A DNA stretch of 64,000 bases from CAWGYT01 sp963826795. GTDB taxonomy: Bacteria; Planctomycetota; Planctomycetia; Pirellulales; Pirellulaceae. A program made the translations under genes and the position numbers. Shown one piece after another: positions 53,311-62,974 of the stretch (within the stretch, counting starts at the first letter, position 1; every line of letters starts with the position of its first letter). The stretch is from the NCBI GenBank assembly GCA_963826795.1, contig CAWGYT010000014.1:1-64000 (forward strand), read 5' to 3'. The notes beneath the pieces are model-generated. The model was not told the DNA's origin and searched no databases. It was given only the letters and a program-made list of their open reading frames with translations.

Positions 53311-53530
53311 GGCCGTTTTTCTCCGCGAGCAAATTCAACGGGGTACGCGATTCGGATTGGCATCGGGCCACTCGGGATCTTGCCGCTGATGGGCACCGCG
53401 ACGGCCCGCATACTCCTATCCTACCCGTAAATGAGGCTTTGCGGGAAGTGCGCGCGAGCGCGAGTCGGTGCAAGTCGATTCGGCGCCCGCGCAACTCGCG
53501 CGCGGGCTTCGCCAGGGACCCCGCAGCCGA
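53311..53530. other. 220-bp spacer upstream of the DUF1573 gene
   Basis: It lies between the stop of the DUF4416 gene and the start of the DUF1573 gene, both on the minus strand, and should contain the promoter of the latter. No hairpin terminator is seen. Confidence 0.4.
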
Positions 53531-54091
53531 TCAGGCCAACTCATGTGGCGGGATGTCCCGAAGCTGCTGGCGGAGGTATTCGCGGGCTTGATCGAAGAAG
53601 TCGTGGTACGCGGCTTGGTGGTAGTCGGGATATGTCCAGGGACACGTCTGCCATCGTTTGGCGCGGTACTGCAACGTGATTTCCGCGTAGATTCCCTGAG
53701 AGAGATACAGGCGGTGGGCGTGATTTTTGGTCGATGCCAGTACCAGCTTGTCCTGGCTGAGGTAGCCGGGATCAAGATTCAACGGCCGAGCCTCCGGGCC
53801 GCAGGCTTCGCTCGTCCGATAGAGCTCCTCGTACTGGTTCGTGGCCACTTTCAGCTCGCTGATTCCGGCGGGATCCATCAGTCGGCTGGCCGCGACGAAT
53901 TGCTTTTTCAGGTCGTCTCCCATGCTGTCACGATAGTAATCGGTCTGGTCGAAACGAAAGGCGGGGCTGATGAATTGCAGCGGTCCGAGCTGCCGTTCGA
54001 GTTGCTGCCGAGCCCAGGTGAGGGCCTGGTCGTAACGACTGGTAACGGCGACAAGCGGCAGCACGGGGAGCGGCGGTACGATCTGTCCCAT
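53531..54091 (-). CDS. DUF4416-family protein, 186 aa
   Basis: The protein begins MGQIVPPLPVLPLVAVTSRY and continues RFDQTDYYRDSMGDDLKKQF, then LNLDPGYLSQDKLVLASTKN, HAHRLYLSQGIYAEITLQYR and ...FPDYR-like WTYPDYHQAAYHDFF, the typical conserved order of DUF4416. The frame is open to 54163, but the start at Met 54091 matches the family, with the gene beginning 14 bp after proS ends. The function is unknown. Sharing an operon with proS is suggestive but gives no reaction. Confidence 0.85.
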   Translation of the reverse strand: MGQIVPPLPVLPLVAVTSRYDQALTWARQQLERQLGPLQFISPAFRFDQTDYYRDSMGDDLKKQFVAASRLMDPAGISELKVATNQYEELYRTSEACGPEARPLNLDPGYLSQDKLVLASTKNHAHRLYLSQGIYAEITLQYRAKRWQTCPWTYPDYHQAAYHDFFDQAREYLRQQLRDIPPHELA

Positions 54092-54105
54092 ATGGAATCG
54101 GGGGC

Positions 54106-55626
54106 TCAGTAGGCTTTGGCAAACAAGGCGCGTTTCGCGCTCGGTCCGCCCGTGAAAAGGCACTTGCCGGGGCGATCTTCTTCGGCCAGCGGAACGCAGC
54201 GAATGGTCACTTTCAGGTCTTTCAGGATCTGGTCGACCTCAGGATCTTCGCACCAGTGCCCGAGGGCGAAGCCGCCGTGAATCTCGGGTCGTTGTTCGTC
54301 CCGAGGCGTGAAGTAGGCGCGAAAATCGTCCAGCGAGTCGATGCTTTGCGTGTGCTGCTGCCGCATCGCGAGAGCGCGCTGAAATAGTCCGTCTTGGATC
54401 TCGTCGAGCTGGCTGCAAAAGGTCTGCACGAGCTCTCCGCGGGGAACCGACTGTTTTTCCTTGGCCGGTCGGTCGCGCCGTCCCAGGAACACGCCCTTGG
54501 CGGCGACGTCCCGAGGTCCAATCTCCAGCCGGATCGGGACCCCACGCTTGATGTGTTGCCAGTTTTTCTCTCCCCCGCGAAGATCGCGGTCGTCGAGCAG
54601 GACCTGAATTGGCGCGCCCGAGTACGACTGCTGCTGCAGCTCGGTCTGGAGTGACCGGCAGTAACTGAGCACTTCGCCACGCTCTTCGTCACTGCGATAA
54701 ATCGGCAAGATCACCGCGTGTTTCGGAGCGAGTCGAGGCGGGATCACCATGCCGTCGTCGTCAGCGTGCGTCATGATCAACCCGCCAATGAGACGCGTCG
54801 AGACACCCCAGGACGTGGTCCAGGCGTACACCTCCTGGCCGTTCTGATCCTGAAACTTGATCTCCTGGGCACGCGAGAAATTCTGACCGAGAAAGTGCGA
54901 GGTTCCCGCCTGCAGCGCCTTGCGATCCTGCATCATCGCCTCGATGCTGAACGTCGAAACGGCCCCGGGGAAACGTTCGCCCGCCGTCTTCTCGCCCTGA
55001 ATCACTGGCATCGCCATGAAGTTCTCGGCAAAATCGGCGTAGACCCGCAACATTTGCATCGTTTCTGCGACCGCTTCTTCCTGCGTGGCGTGGGCCGTAT
55101 GCCCTTCTTGCCAGAGAAACTCCGTTGTCCGCAGAAACATCCGTGTCCGCATTTCCCACCGCACGACGTTGGCCCACTGATTGATCAAGATCGGCAGATC
55201 CCGATACGACTGAACCCAGCGGGCATAGGTGGCCCCAATGATGGTCTCACTGGTCGGTCGGACGACGTAGGGTTCGTCCAGCGGCGCGGCAGGCACCAAG
55301 CCTCCCTCGGGGCCTGGTTCAAGCCGATGGTGGGTGACCACGGCGCATTCCTTAGCAAAGCCCTCGACATGGGCGGCCTCTTTCTCCAGAAACCGCATCG
55401 GAATAAACAACGGGAAATAGGCATTCTCGTGGCCCGTCGCCTTGAACATGCCGTCCAGGACCCGCTGAATGTTCTCCCACAGGCTGTAGCCCCACGGCTT
55501 GATCACCATGCAGCCCCGCACGTCCGACGGTTCGGCCAGGTCCGCCGCCTTGATCACCTCCTGATACCACTGGGGATAGTCTTGGCTGCGTGTGGGTTGA
55601 ATCGCCGATGGGGGTTGTTTGGCCAT
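54106..55626 (-). CDS. proS: prolyl-tRNA synthetase, archaeal/eukaryotic type (ProS type 3), 506 aa
   Basis: The enzyme charges tRNA-Pro with proline. Class II motifs: the N-terminus with VIKPWGYSLWENIQRVLDGM, then YVVRPTSETIIGATYARWVQ (substrate binding), RWEMRTRMFLRTTEFLWQEG (motif 2), and the anticodon-binding domain (about 285-400). The C-terminal zinc-like domain ends KRALFAKAY, the Tyr-terminated form typical of ProS type 3. The editing domain of the usual bacterial ProS is absent. The ATG at 55626 starts a short polar lead. DUF4416 lies 14 bp downstream. Confidence 0.95.
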   Translation of the reverse strand: MAKQPPSAIQPTRSQDYPQWYQEVIKAADLAEPSDVRGCMVIKPWGYSLWENIQRVLDGMFKATGHENAYFPLFIPMRFLEKEAAHVEGFAKECAVVTHHRLEPGPEGGLVPAAPLDEPYVVRPTSETIIGATYARWVQSYRDLPILINQWANVVRWEMRTRMFLRTTEFLWQEGHTAHATQEEAVAETMQMLRVYADFAENFMAMPVIQGEKTAGERFPGAVSTFSIEAMMQDRKALQAGTSHFLGQNFSRAQEIKFQDQNGQEVYAWTTSWGVSTRLIGGLIMTHADDDGMVIPPRLAPKHAVILPIYRSDEERGEVLSYCRSLQTELQQQSYSGAPIQVLLDDRDLRGGEKNWQHIKRGVPIRLEIGPRDVAAKGVFLGRRDRPAKEKQSVPRGELVQTFCSQLDEIQDGLFQRALAMRQQHTQSIDSLDDFRAYFTPRDEQRPEIHGGFALGHWCEDPEVDQILKDLKVTIRCVPLAEEDRPGKCLFTGGPSAKRALFAKAY

Positions 55627-56205
55627 GGATCCTGCGACTGTCCTACGGAAGAAAACGAGATCGAGCGGACGGGGTCGCCGTGGGGGAGTGCAGCCGCGGC
55701 GGCCTGAAATCAGGTGTGGGTCCGATTCTAGATCAACGGCGGCAGTTGGGGAACACGATCCGTCCGCCCCCAGCTGGCGTCACCTTGATGCCGGCGTGGG
55801 CGGCCCATAGAATCGGCGGGCAGACGGAGCGACTCAACGACGAGCCGACCCGGGTCAGGCCGTTTCACGGGACCGACCCTCGCCACGAACCCCCATTTCG
55901 GCTCGCGGCCCGCGCACGAAGCTGCCGGGACTCGGCGCTCGGCGCGGCAGCGATTCGGTTGCGAGATCCTGCGGGGGTGTATGAATCGCGGTTTCGCTTC
56001 CTGAAGCTTGGGACGCGGGCAGGATCGCCATAGACGACGCCTCGGAGACACGACGCCTCGGAGACACGACGCCTCGGAGACACGACGCCTCGGAAAGACA
56101 ATCGGTTCAGGACATGGCGGCCGCGGCGGGAGGCGCTGTCGTGGACCTCCGAATCGTCCCTGGACGAATGCCACGGATCTGTATTAGGAAAGGCCTCGAC
56201 ACCGC
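55627..56205. other. 580 bp between proS and yhaM
   Basis: It should contain the proS promoter (minus strand) and the yhaM leader (plus strand). Overlapping frames on both strands look like shadows. A 16-bp tandem repeat lies at 56041-56096. Confidence 0.5.
56041..56096. repeat. 16-bp tandem repeat
   Basis: CTCGGAGACACGACGC is repeated three times exactly, with a partial copy before (GACGACGC) and after (CTCGGAAAGACA). It lies about 110 bp upstream of the yhaM start. Confidence 0.9.
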
Positions 56206-57177
56206 ATGGCACGCCGCTTTATCAACCAACTCGCCGAACGCGAAGACATCGACGAGGTTTTTGTCGCGTCCGAGAAGCAGTTGCGACCCAATCGCAACGG
56301 CCATCTGTATCTTCAGCTACGACTCTCGGATCGAACCGGGACGGTCAACGCGATGATGTGGAACGCCAACGATCGGAATTATCAATCGTTCGAGAACGGC
56401 GATTTTGTGCACGTGCAGGGCACCGCCCAAGTCTACAACGGGAATATGCAAATCATTGTCAATCAGATTGATGCCGCCGAGCTACGAATTGTCAATTACG
56501 AGGATTTCGTCCACATGTCGGATGACCGCCGCGAGAATCTGATGGCAGAACTGGCGTCGATCCTGCGCGGCATCGAGGATTATCATCTCAAGAATCTCGC
56601 CGAGAGTTTCCTGATCGACGAGGTCTTGATGCAGCGGTTCAGCGCGGCGCCCGCCGGGATCAAGAACCATCATGCCTACCCCGGAGGCCTACTGGAACAT
56701 GTTGCGCAGCTACTGAAGCTGATCCTTTCGGTGACGCCGCACTATCCCGAGTTGAATCGCGACCTGCTGCTGATGGGCGGGTTTCTTCACGACTTCGGCA
56801 AGATCGACGAGCTGACCTACGAGCGCGCGCTGGGGTACTCGGACGAAGGGCAATTGGTCGGTCATTTGGTTCAGGGGGTGAGTATCTTGGAACGCAAGCT
56901 GGTGGAGGTGGAACGGCTGTCCGAAGAGCCCTTTCCGCCCGAATTGGCGATGCAGCTGAAGCACATGATCGTGAGCCATCATGGGAAACTCGAGTTCGGC
57001 AGCCCGAAGGTCCCGATGACGCTGGAGGCGATCACGCTGCACTACCTGGATGATATGGACGCCAAGCTGCATTGTTTCGGTCAGCTGATGCGTGAAGACG
57101 CCAATATCGATAGCTCCTGGACGGTCTATCATCCGCAGCTGGGACGCAAGCTTTACAAGCCGGATCGTGGCGCCTGA
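56206..57177 (+). CDS. yhaM: 3'-5' exoribonuclease YhaM family (OB-fold plus HD domain), 323 aa
   Basis: YhaM-type enzymes trim single-stranded RNA and DNA from the 3' end using Mn2+. The N-terminal OB-fold (about 15-95) shows NGHLYLQLRLSDRTGTVNAM and VHVQGTAQVYNGNMQIIVNQ. The HD domain follows: HHAYPGGLLEHVAQLLKLIL near 152, GGFLHDFGKIDELTY near 190, and MIVSHHGKLEFGSP near 247. The length of 323 fits the family (about 310-330). The start is the ATG at 56206. Next to rnr, it makes an RNA-decay pair. Confidence 0.92.
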   Translation: MARRFINQLAEREDIDEVFVASEKQLRPNRNGHLYLQLRLSDRTGTVNAMMWNANDRNYQSFENGDFVHVQGTAQVYNGNMQIIVNQIDAAELRIVNYEDFVHMSDDRRENLMAELASILRGIEDYHLKNLAESFLIDEVLMQRFSAAPAGIKNHHAYPGGLLEHVAQLLKLILSVTPHYPELNRDLLLMGGFLHDFGKIDELTYERALGYSDEGQLVGHLVQGVSILERKLVEVERLSEEPFPPELAMQLKHMIVSHHGKLEFGSPKVPMTLEAITLHYLDDMDAKLHCFGQLMREDANIDSSWTVYHPQLGRKLYKPDRGA

Positions 57178-57275
57178 ATTCCGCGGCGCAGTTCGCGACC
57201 GAGGTCCGAGCAAGAAAGCGCGAGATCGGCCGCACGAAATCCAGGCACGCACACCAATTCGAAAGACCATTGACC

Positions 57276-57320
57276 GAGACCGAGCGGATTGAGACCGAGC
57301 GGATTGAGACCGAGCGGCTC
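57276..57320. repeat. 15-bp tandem repeat between yhaM and rnr
   Basis: GAGACCGAGCGGATT is repeated twice exactly, with a third copy ending GGCTC. It lies 100 bp past the yhaM stop and about 100 bp before rnr. Confidence 0.9.
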
Positions 57321-57421
57321 GCACGCTTCCGGCGGGTCGAACGATCCGTCTCACGTTGCGGCGCGCCTGCCCGACGGTTGGGCCTTCCCCCTGGGATTTC
57401 GGATCGCTGAAAGAATGGCGT

Positions 57422-59755
57422 ATGAACGAAACTGAACTTTCCCGCCGGGTCGTCGAACACGTGAATCGGCCAGATTATCGTCCGGTCAAGCCGCGGGTTA
57501 TCGCCCAACAGCTCAAGTTGCCGGAGGACCAACAGGCGACTCTGAAACGCGTGATCAAACGTCTGGTCCAGGAGGGGCGATTAGCTTTCGCCGCGAACCA
57601 TTTAGTCATACCGGCCGCCGGAACGGATGCGCACGAGCTGGTGGGCATTTTTCGCCGCGCGATGTCGGGCTACGGATTTGTGCGACCCCAGGGAACTCGA
57701 ACCTCCGTCGGGCGGGCCGAAGACGTCTTCGTACCGGCCACCCGAACGAAAGACGCCGCCAGTGGCGACCTGGTGCGCGTGCGAGTTCGGCGACGTCGTT
57801 CGCGGGAGGGAGGCGTTCGACTCAGCGGCGAGATTATCGAGATCGTCAAGCGAGGGACGACTGAGTTCGTCGGAACCTATCAGGAGGTCGCGACGGGCGG
57901 CATGGTCCAGATCGACGGCACCGACTTTCCTCGTCCCGTGCTGGTCGGAGACCCCGGGGCCAAGGGGGCTCGGCCGGGAGACAAAGTCGTCCTGGAAATG
58001 CTCAGGTACCCGACGGCACATCGCGAAGGCGAAGGGGTCATTACGGAAATCTTGGGACAACGTGGTCAGCCGGGTGTCGACACGCTGACCATCCTCCGGG
58101 AGTTTTCACTACCCGAGGCCTTTTCCGAAGAGGTTTTGGCGGCGGCCCGCGAGGAAGCCACGCTGTTTGACGCTTCGATTGGCATGGACCGAAACGATCT
58201 CACGGACTTGGTTGTGGTGACGATCGACCCGACCGACGCCCGCGATTTCGACGACGCAATCTCGCTCGAGCAGCTCAGTAACGGGCACTGGCGTTTGGGG
58301 GTCCATATCGCCGATGTCTCGCATTTCGTGCGGCCGGGTTCGGTGCTGGACCGCGAGGCCCGCGAGCGGGCGACGAGCGTTTACCTGCCGGACCGGGTGA
58401 TCCCGATGTTGCCCGAAGTGATCTCGAACCACCTGGCAAGCCTGCAACCCCATCAGGTCCGCTACGTGAAGTCGGCCTTTATCGAATACACCGCGGACGG
58501 GATCCGGGTCGCCACGGATTTCTGTACCGGGGCGATCCGAAGCCGCCGCCGCTTGACCTATGACGAGGTCGACAAATGCTTGGAGGACCGACCGGCTTGG
58601 CGGATCAAGTTGGGTCCCGAAGTCTTTCGTCTGGTCGATCAAATGCACGGCCTCGCGATGTTGCTCCGACGACGGCGTCTGGACCGCGGCAGCATCGAGC
58701 TGAATCTGGCCGAAATCAAAATTGAATTGGACCGCGACGGGCGCGTCTGCGGGGCTCGCCGCGTCGAGCGTACCGAAAGCCATCAGGTGATCGAAGAGTT
58801 CATGTTGGCCGCCAATGAAGCGGTGGCCGAACGGTTGCATGACGATGCGCTCACCTTTCTTCGGCGTGTTCACGAATCGCCCGATCCGACCAAGATTGAA
58901 ACGCTCACCGAGTTTGTGCGCGAGCTGGGCATCGATTGCGAAAGTCTGGAGAACCGTTTCGAGATCAAGCGAGTCCTGCACTTGGTGGAAGGTGAGCCGC
59001 TGGAGACACCCGTCAACTATGCGGTCCTCCGCGCGATGCGAAAGGCCGTTTACAGCCCCGAGCATCTGGGGCATTTCGCGTTGGCGATTAACGATTACTG
59101 CCATTTCACGTCGCCCATTCGCCGCTATCCTGACTTGACCGTGCATCGACTGATCGACGCCGTCTTCCGCGGCGAGACTCCGCGCACCGATCAGGACCAA
59201 TTGGTGAGTCTCGGCGACCATTGCTCGCAACGCGAACAACGGGCGGAGGCGGCTGAGCGGGAACTGATTAAGCTGAAGCTGCTGCATTTTCTCGAAGACA
59301 AGCTGGGCCAGCCACTGGACGTCGTGATTACGGGTGTCGAAGAGTTCGGTTTGTTCGCCCAGGGAATCCAATTGCCCGCGGAAGGTCTGATCCACATCAG
59401 CGACCTGGACGACGACCACTACCATTACGACGCGCAGATCCACGCCCTGATCGGACATCGAGCCGACCACACGTACCGCCTGGGCGATTTGCTGCGTGTC
59501 GAAATCGCGCACGTCGATTTGGATCGCCGCGAGTTGGATTTCGTGATTCGCGAGCGATTGCGGCCGGACATGGTGCGAAATGACCCGTTCGCCGTGCCGG
59601 ATCGGACGGGCATGGAAGGAACGAAATCCAAACGTGCCTCGGGCTCGGCCGCACGCGCGGCGCGGGGCCGCGGCGGCCGTTCTCAAGGCGACGAGTCAAA
59701 ACGACGGCGGGCCAAGCCGAGATCCAGAACGCCCCGAGGTCGGCGCCGGGGGTGA
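57422..59755 (+). CDS. rnr: ribonuclease R, 777 aa
   Basis: RNase R is a processive 3'-5' exoribonuclease that degrades structured RNA. In order: a helix-turn-helix-like N-terminus (about 10-70), cold-shock domains (about 75-220, GYGFVRPQGT), the RNB catalytic domain with TIDPTDARDFDDAISLEQ near 270 and the metal-binding Asp residues, DYCHFTSPIRRYPDLTVHRL near 560, and an S1 domain (about 640-720, GVEEFGLFAQG...EGLIHISDL). The C-terminus is Arg/Lys/Gly-rich. The start is the ATG at 57422. The frame is also open to 57356, but that part has no ribosome binding site. Confidence 0.95.
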   Translation: MNETELSRRVVEHVNRPDYRPVKPRVIAQQLKLPEDQQATLKRVIKRLVQEGRLAFAANHLVIPAAGTDAHELVGIFRRAMSGYGFVRPQGTRTSVGRAEDVFVPATRTKDAASGDLVRVRVRRRRSREGGVRLSGEIIEIVKRGTTEFVGTYQEVATGGMVQIDGTDFPRPVLVGDPGAKGARPGDKVVLEMLRYPTAHREGEGVITEILGQRGQPGVDTLTILREFSLPEAFSEEVLAAAREEATLFDASIGMDRNDLTDLVVVTIDPTDARDFDDAISLEQLSNGHWRLGVHIADVSHFVRPGSVLDREARERATSVYLPDRVIPMLPEVISNHLASLQPHQVRYVKSAFIEYTADGIRVATDFCTGAIRSRRRLTYDEVDKCLEDRPAWRIKLGPEVFRLVDQMHGLAMLLRRRRLDRGSIELNLAEIKIELDRDGRVCGARRVERTESHQVIEEFMLAANEAVAERLHDDALTFLRRVHESPDPTKIETLTEFVRELGIDCESLENRFEIKRVLHLVEGEPLETPVNYAVLRAMRKAVYSPEHLGHFALAINDYCHFTSPIRRYPDLTVHRLIDAVFRGETPRTDQDQLVSLGDHCSQREQRAEAAERELIKLKLLHFLEDKLGQPLDVVITGVEEFGLFAQGIQLPAEGLIHISDLDDDHYHYDAQIHALIGHRADHTYRLGDLLRVEIAHVDLDRRELDFVIRERLRPDMVRNDPFAVPDRTGMEGTKSKRASGSAARAARGRGGRSQGDESKRRRAKPRSRTPRGRRRG

Positions 59756-59915
59756 GGCGTGGGGCCCCGGCGGCATCCCGCCGCTTCCCCTGGCGGAGCC
59801 AAACCGATCCGTTACAATCGGCACGAGAGGGAGGGCCCGGGGGAGGTTGCCCTGCGACGCGCGGTTGGTTTTTCGAGGCGCGGTCTGGTTCCGTCCCGCC
59901 GCGGAGGACACCTTC
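59756..59915. other. 160-bp upstream of gcvT
   Basis: It holds the gcvT ribosome binding site (GGAGG). The layout of a glycine riboswitch, which often precedes gcvT, is not apparent. Confidence 0.35.
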
Positions 59916-61043
59916 ATGGATGCAGCATTGGCAACAACGCCCCTGCACGATTGGCATCGGGATCACGGAGGTCGGCTGGTCGATTTCGCCGGTTGGTCGA
60001 TGCCCGTGCAGTACACGTCGATCTCCGACGAACACCTCGCGACGCGCCAGCGGGCAACGCTGTTCGACGTCTCCCACATGGGCCGATTTCGCTTTCACGG
60101 AGCCGGTGCCGGTGACTGGCTCAACCGGCTGCTCACACGCCGCGTCGATGATCTCCCCGCCGGCCGAATTCGTTACTCGTTGATCACCGGCGACGACGGC
60201 GGGATTCTGGATGATGTGCTGGTGTATCACCTGTTGGAATCGAGCGATCGCCCATCAACCGGCTCGACTTATTGGCTGGTCGTCAACGCCAGCAATCGCC
60301 CGAAAATCTGGAACTGGCTCGGTTCACACCCCTGCCCGACCGGTGCGGTCGAGGTGACGGACCGGACTGTGGAAACGGCCATGATCGCCGTCCAAGGGCC
60401 GCTCGCCCGGAATCTCGTGCAGACGGTTTTTGGCCTGGACGAGTTGGCCACCTTGAAGAACTACGCCGGACGGTTACGTCGCGTCGAGGGAAACGATTGG
60501 ATTGTCAGCCGGACCGGGTACACGGGTGAGGATGGAGCCGAGTTGATCGTGCCCGCCTCCGTGGCGCGTTCGGTCTGGGAACGCCTGCTCGCCGCCGGGC
60601 AGCCGCAGGGCGTAAGGGCCGCGGGACTCGGGGCTCGAGACACCCTGCGGTTGGAGGCGGCGATGCCACTTTACGGCCACGAACTGACCGAACAGATCAC
60701 GCCCTGGCAGGCGGGCTTGGCATTCGCCGTGGATCTCGCCGATCGCTCCTTTCCCGGTCGCGACGCGTTGGCCGAAATGCGGGCCCAAGCCCTACCCTGC
60801 CGCGTCGGCTTGCGGCTCGAGGGGAAACGTGTCGGCCGGCAGCATGCGGCGGTTTTCCTGGAAGACGGACCCGCGATCGGAGAAGTGACCAGCGGCACGT
60901 TCTCGCCGACATTCCAACAATCCCTTGCGATGGCCTACGTCCCGCCGGAGGCCGCCGCGCCCGGAACCGAGGTCGGCGTTGATGTCCGAGGACGTCGGGA
61001 AGCGGCGCACGTCGTGCCGCTGCCGTTCTACCAGCGTCGTTGA
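59916..61043 (+). CDS. gcvT: glycine cleavage system T protein (aminomethyltransferase), 375 aa
   Basis: The T protein transfers the aminomethyl carbon of glycine to tetrahydrofolate and releases ammonia. Family motifs: HDWHRDHGGRLVDFAGWSMP at the start, DVSHMGRFRFHGAGA, GDDGGILDDVLVY, SRTGYTGEDGAELIVP, GLGARDTLRLEAAMPLYGHE and a C-terminal barrel with GEVTSGTFSP. The start is the ATG at 59916 with GGAGG upstream. It leads the gcvT-gcvH-gcvPA-gcvPB cluster. Confidence 0.96.
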   Translation: MDAALATTPLHDWHRDHGGRLVDFAGWSMPVQYTSISDEHLATRQRATLFDVSHMGRFRFHGAGAGDWLNRLLTRRVDDLPAGRIRYSLITGDDGGILDDVLVYHLLESSDRPSTGSTYWLVVNASNRPKIWNWLGSHPCPTGAVEVTDRTVETAMIAVQGPLARNLVQTVFGLDELATLKNYAGRLRRVEGNDWIVSRTGYTGEDGAELIVPASVARSVWERLLAAGQPQGVRAAGLGARDTLRLEAAMPLYGHELTEQITPWQAGLAFAVDLADRSFPGRDALAEMRAQALPCRVGLRLEGKRVGRQHAAVFLEDGPAIGEVTSGTFSPTFQQSLAMAYVPPEAAAPGTEVGVDVRGRREAAHVVPLPFYQRR

Positions 61044-61138
61044 TGCCGCATGGCTGATTTCGCTCGTTTTTCAGTGGGTCTTGCCTTTTCAATTCCGCGT
61101 CGCGAATCAAGATCGTGCCCTGACATGAGGAACGTTCC

Positions 61139-61534
61139 GTGAAGCCCGAAGAACTGCTCTACAGCAAAACGCATGAATGGGTCCACCTCACCGAATCCGA
61201 CGGCGAAAAAATCGCCACCGTTGGGATTTCGGAGTTCGCCGTCCAACAGCTGACCGACCTGGTCTATATCGAGCTGCCAGAAGTTGGTGGCATGGTGACT
61301 GCGGGACAGCCCTTCGGCGAGATTGAGTCGGTCAAGGCTGTGAGCGATCTTTACAGCCCCGTGACGGGCGAGATTGTCGAGGTCAACACGTCGTTGAAAG
61401 ATGCCTTGGAACGCTTTAGCGAGGATCCGTATGGCGCCGGCTGGATCATGAAAGTCCGTGTGGGGGATGCCACGAGCCTGTCGTCGCTTCTGCAACCGGC
61501 CGACTATGCCCGCCAATGTGCCGAAGAAGGGTGA
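61139..61534 (+). CDS. gcvH: glycine cleavage system H protein, 131 aa
   Basis: The H protein carries the lipoyl arm between P, T and L proteins. The lipoylation Lys is in ESVKAVSDLYSPVTGEIVEV; the start resembles KPEELLYSKTHEWVHLTESD and the rest has the full-length hybrid barrel. Start is GTG 61139 with GAGGAA upstream. It lies 95 bp after gcvT and 70 bp before gcvPA. Confidence 0.96.
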   Translation: MKPEELLYSKTHEWVHLTESDGEKIATVGISEFAVQQLTDLVYIELPEVGGMVTAGQPFGEIESVKAVSDLYSPVTGEIVEVNTSLKDALERFSEDPYGAGWIMKVRVGDATSLSSLLQPADYARQCAEEG

Positions 61535-61605
61535 CCGCTATAGTAGATCATGCCCTGCCCGCAACGACACCAATCGATGCACTCACCGCGCGAGAAAACT
61601 AAGAT

Positions 61606-62974
61606 ATGCCCTACACGTTCAATACACCCGCTGATCAGCAGGCGATGTTCGAGGCGATTGGGGTGGAAAACCTCGAGCAGCTGTTTGCTCCGATTCCTGA
61701 ATCGATTCGCCTGCGCCGTCCGCTTGAGCTTCCCCCCGCGATGGGCGAACTGGAGCTGACGCAGCACATGGCCCAGCTGGCCGGGCGAAACCGCTCGTCT
61801 CAGCAACTGACCTGTTTTCTCGGCGGCGGCGCCTACGACCATTTCGTGCCGGCCGTCGTCGATTCGCTGGCCAGCCGCGGGGAGTTCTACACGTCCTATA
61901 CGCCCTACCAGCCGGAAGTGAGCCAGGGCAATCTTCAGGCCATGTTCGAGTACCAAACGTTGATCTGCGAGCTCACGGGTCTGGACGTTTCTAACGCCAG
62001 TCTCTACGACGGAGGCAGCGCGGTCGCGGAAGCCGTCCTGATGGCGATCAGCGTGACACGACGCCATCAGAAGGTGGTGGTGCCCGCGACGCTGCATCCG
62101 GAGTATCGCGAAATCCTGGAGACCTATCTGCGGAATCTCGGTACCGAGCTGCATGTCGTTCCCTGTCCGGACGGGAAGTTGAGCGTCGAAGATCTGGCGT
62201 CGGCTGTCGACGATCAAACCGCTTGCGTCGTAGTCCAGCATCCCAACTTTTTGGGGCAACTCGAAGCGGTCGCCGAGGTCGCCGAGCTGACGCGCGCCGC
62301 GATGCCCTGCTGATCGTGTCCTTCGATCCGCTCAGCCTCGGCATCTTGAAGCGTCCAGGGGACTTGGGGGCAGATATCGCGGTCGCTGAAGGCCAATCGC
62401 TAGGAACGCCGCTCAGCTTCGGAGGACCCTACCTGGGCATCATGGCCTGTCGCGAGAAATTCGTCCGACGAATGCCCGGGCGGATTGCCGGGCAAACCGA
62501 GGACCGTCGCGGCAAGCGGTGCTGGGTGCTGACGCTGCAGACGCGTGAGCAGCACATTCGCCGGGACAAAGCGACGAGCAATATCTGCACGAACCAAGGA
62601 TTGTTCGCACTTCGCGCCAGCATCTATTTGGCGGCGATGGGGCCCACCGGACTCCGCGACGTGGCGGCACCTTTGTCTCCAGAAAGCCCACTTTGCCGCC
62701 GACTTGATCACCCAAAACGAACGGTTCGAATTGCGGTTTGTGGGACCCTACTTCAAGGAGTTCGTCGTTCGCGACCGGCGCGGCGAAGTGGATTCGTTGC
62801 TCGACCAAGCGACCGACGCAGGTGTCCTGGCTGGCCTCCCCTTGGGCGCTGGGATCCCGACTTGCACGATTGCTTCCTGGTCGCCGTGACCGAGCAGCGA
62901 ACCGCGCAGAGATCGAAGGATGGGTTCAGGCCCTGGGACAGCCCGCCTCGGGAGAAAGCCTCCGCCATGCGTAA
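61606..62974 (+). CDS. gcvPA: glycine dehydrogenase (decarboxylating) subunit 1, with four frameshifts
   Basis: The P protein subunit 1 pairs with subunit 2 to decarboxylate glycine with PLP. The N-terminus (YTFNTPADQQAMFEAIGVEN; GRNRSSQQLTCFLGGGAYDH; YTPYQPEVSQGNLQAMFEYQ) is normal. The frame is then broken near 62302 (RAA to DALLIVSFDPLSL), 62671 (DVAA to LCLQKAHFAADL), 62844 (GLPLG to RWDPDLHDCFLVAV) and 62903 (TEQR to RAEIEGWVQALGQ). Each break needs one base, at a two- to four-base run of G or C. With these fixed the protein is about 456 aa, the usual length, and ends 4 codons inside gcvPB. All parts of the protein are present, so sequence error is more likely than decay. Confidence 0.9.

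Noticed and set aside
58109..59686. Long minus-strand open frame of 525 codons in rnr
   Set aside because: It is the antisense shadow of the conserved rnr gene in high-GC DNA; its product has no familiar composition and no ribosome binding site.
59756..59915. Glycine riboswitch before gcvT
   Set aside because: The spacer is only 160 bp, and I could not see the paired aptamer layout or a linked hairpin.
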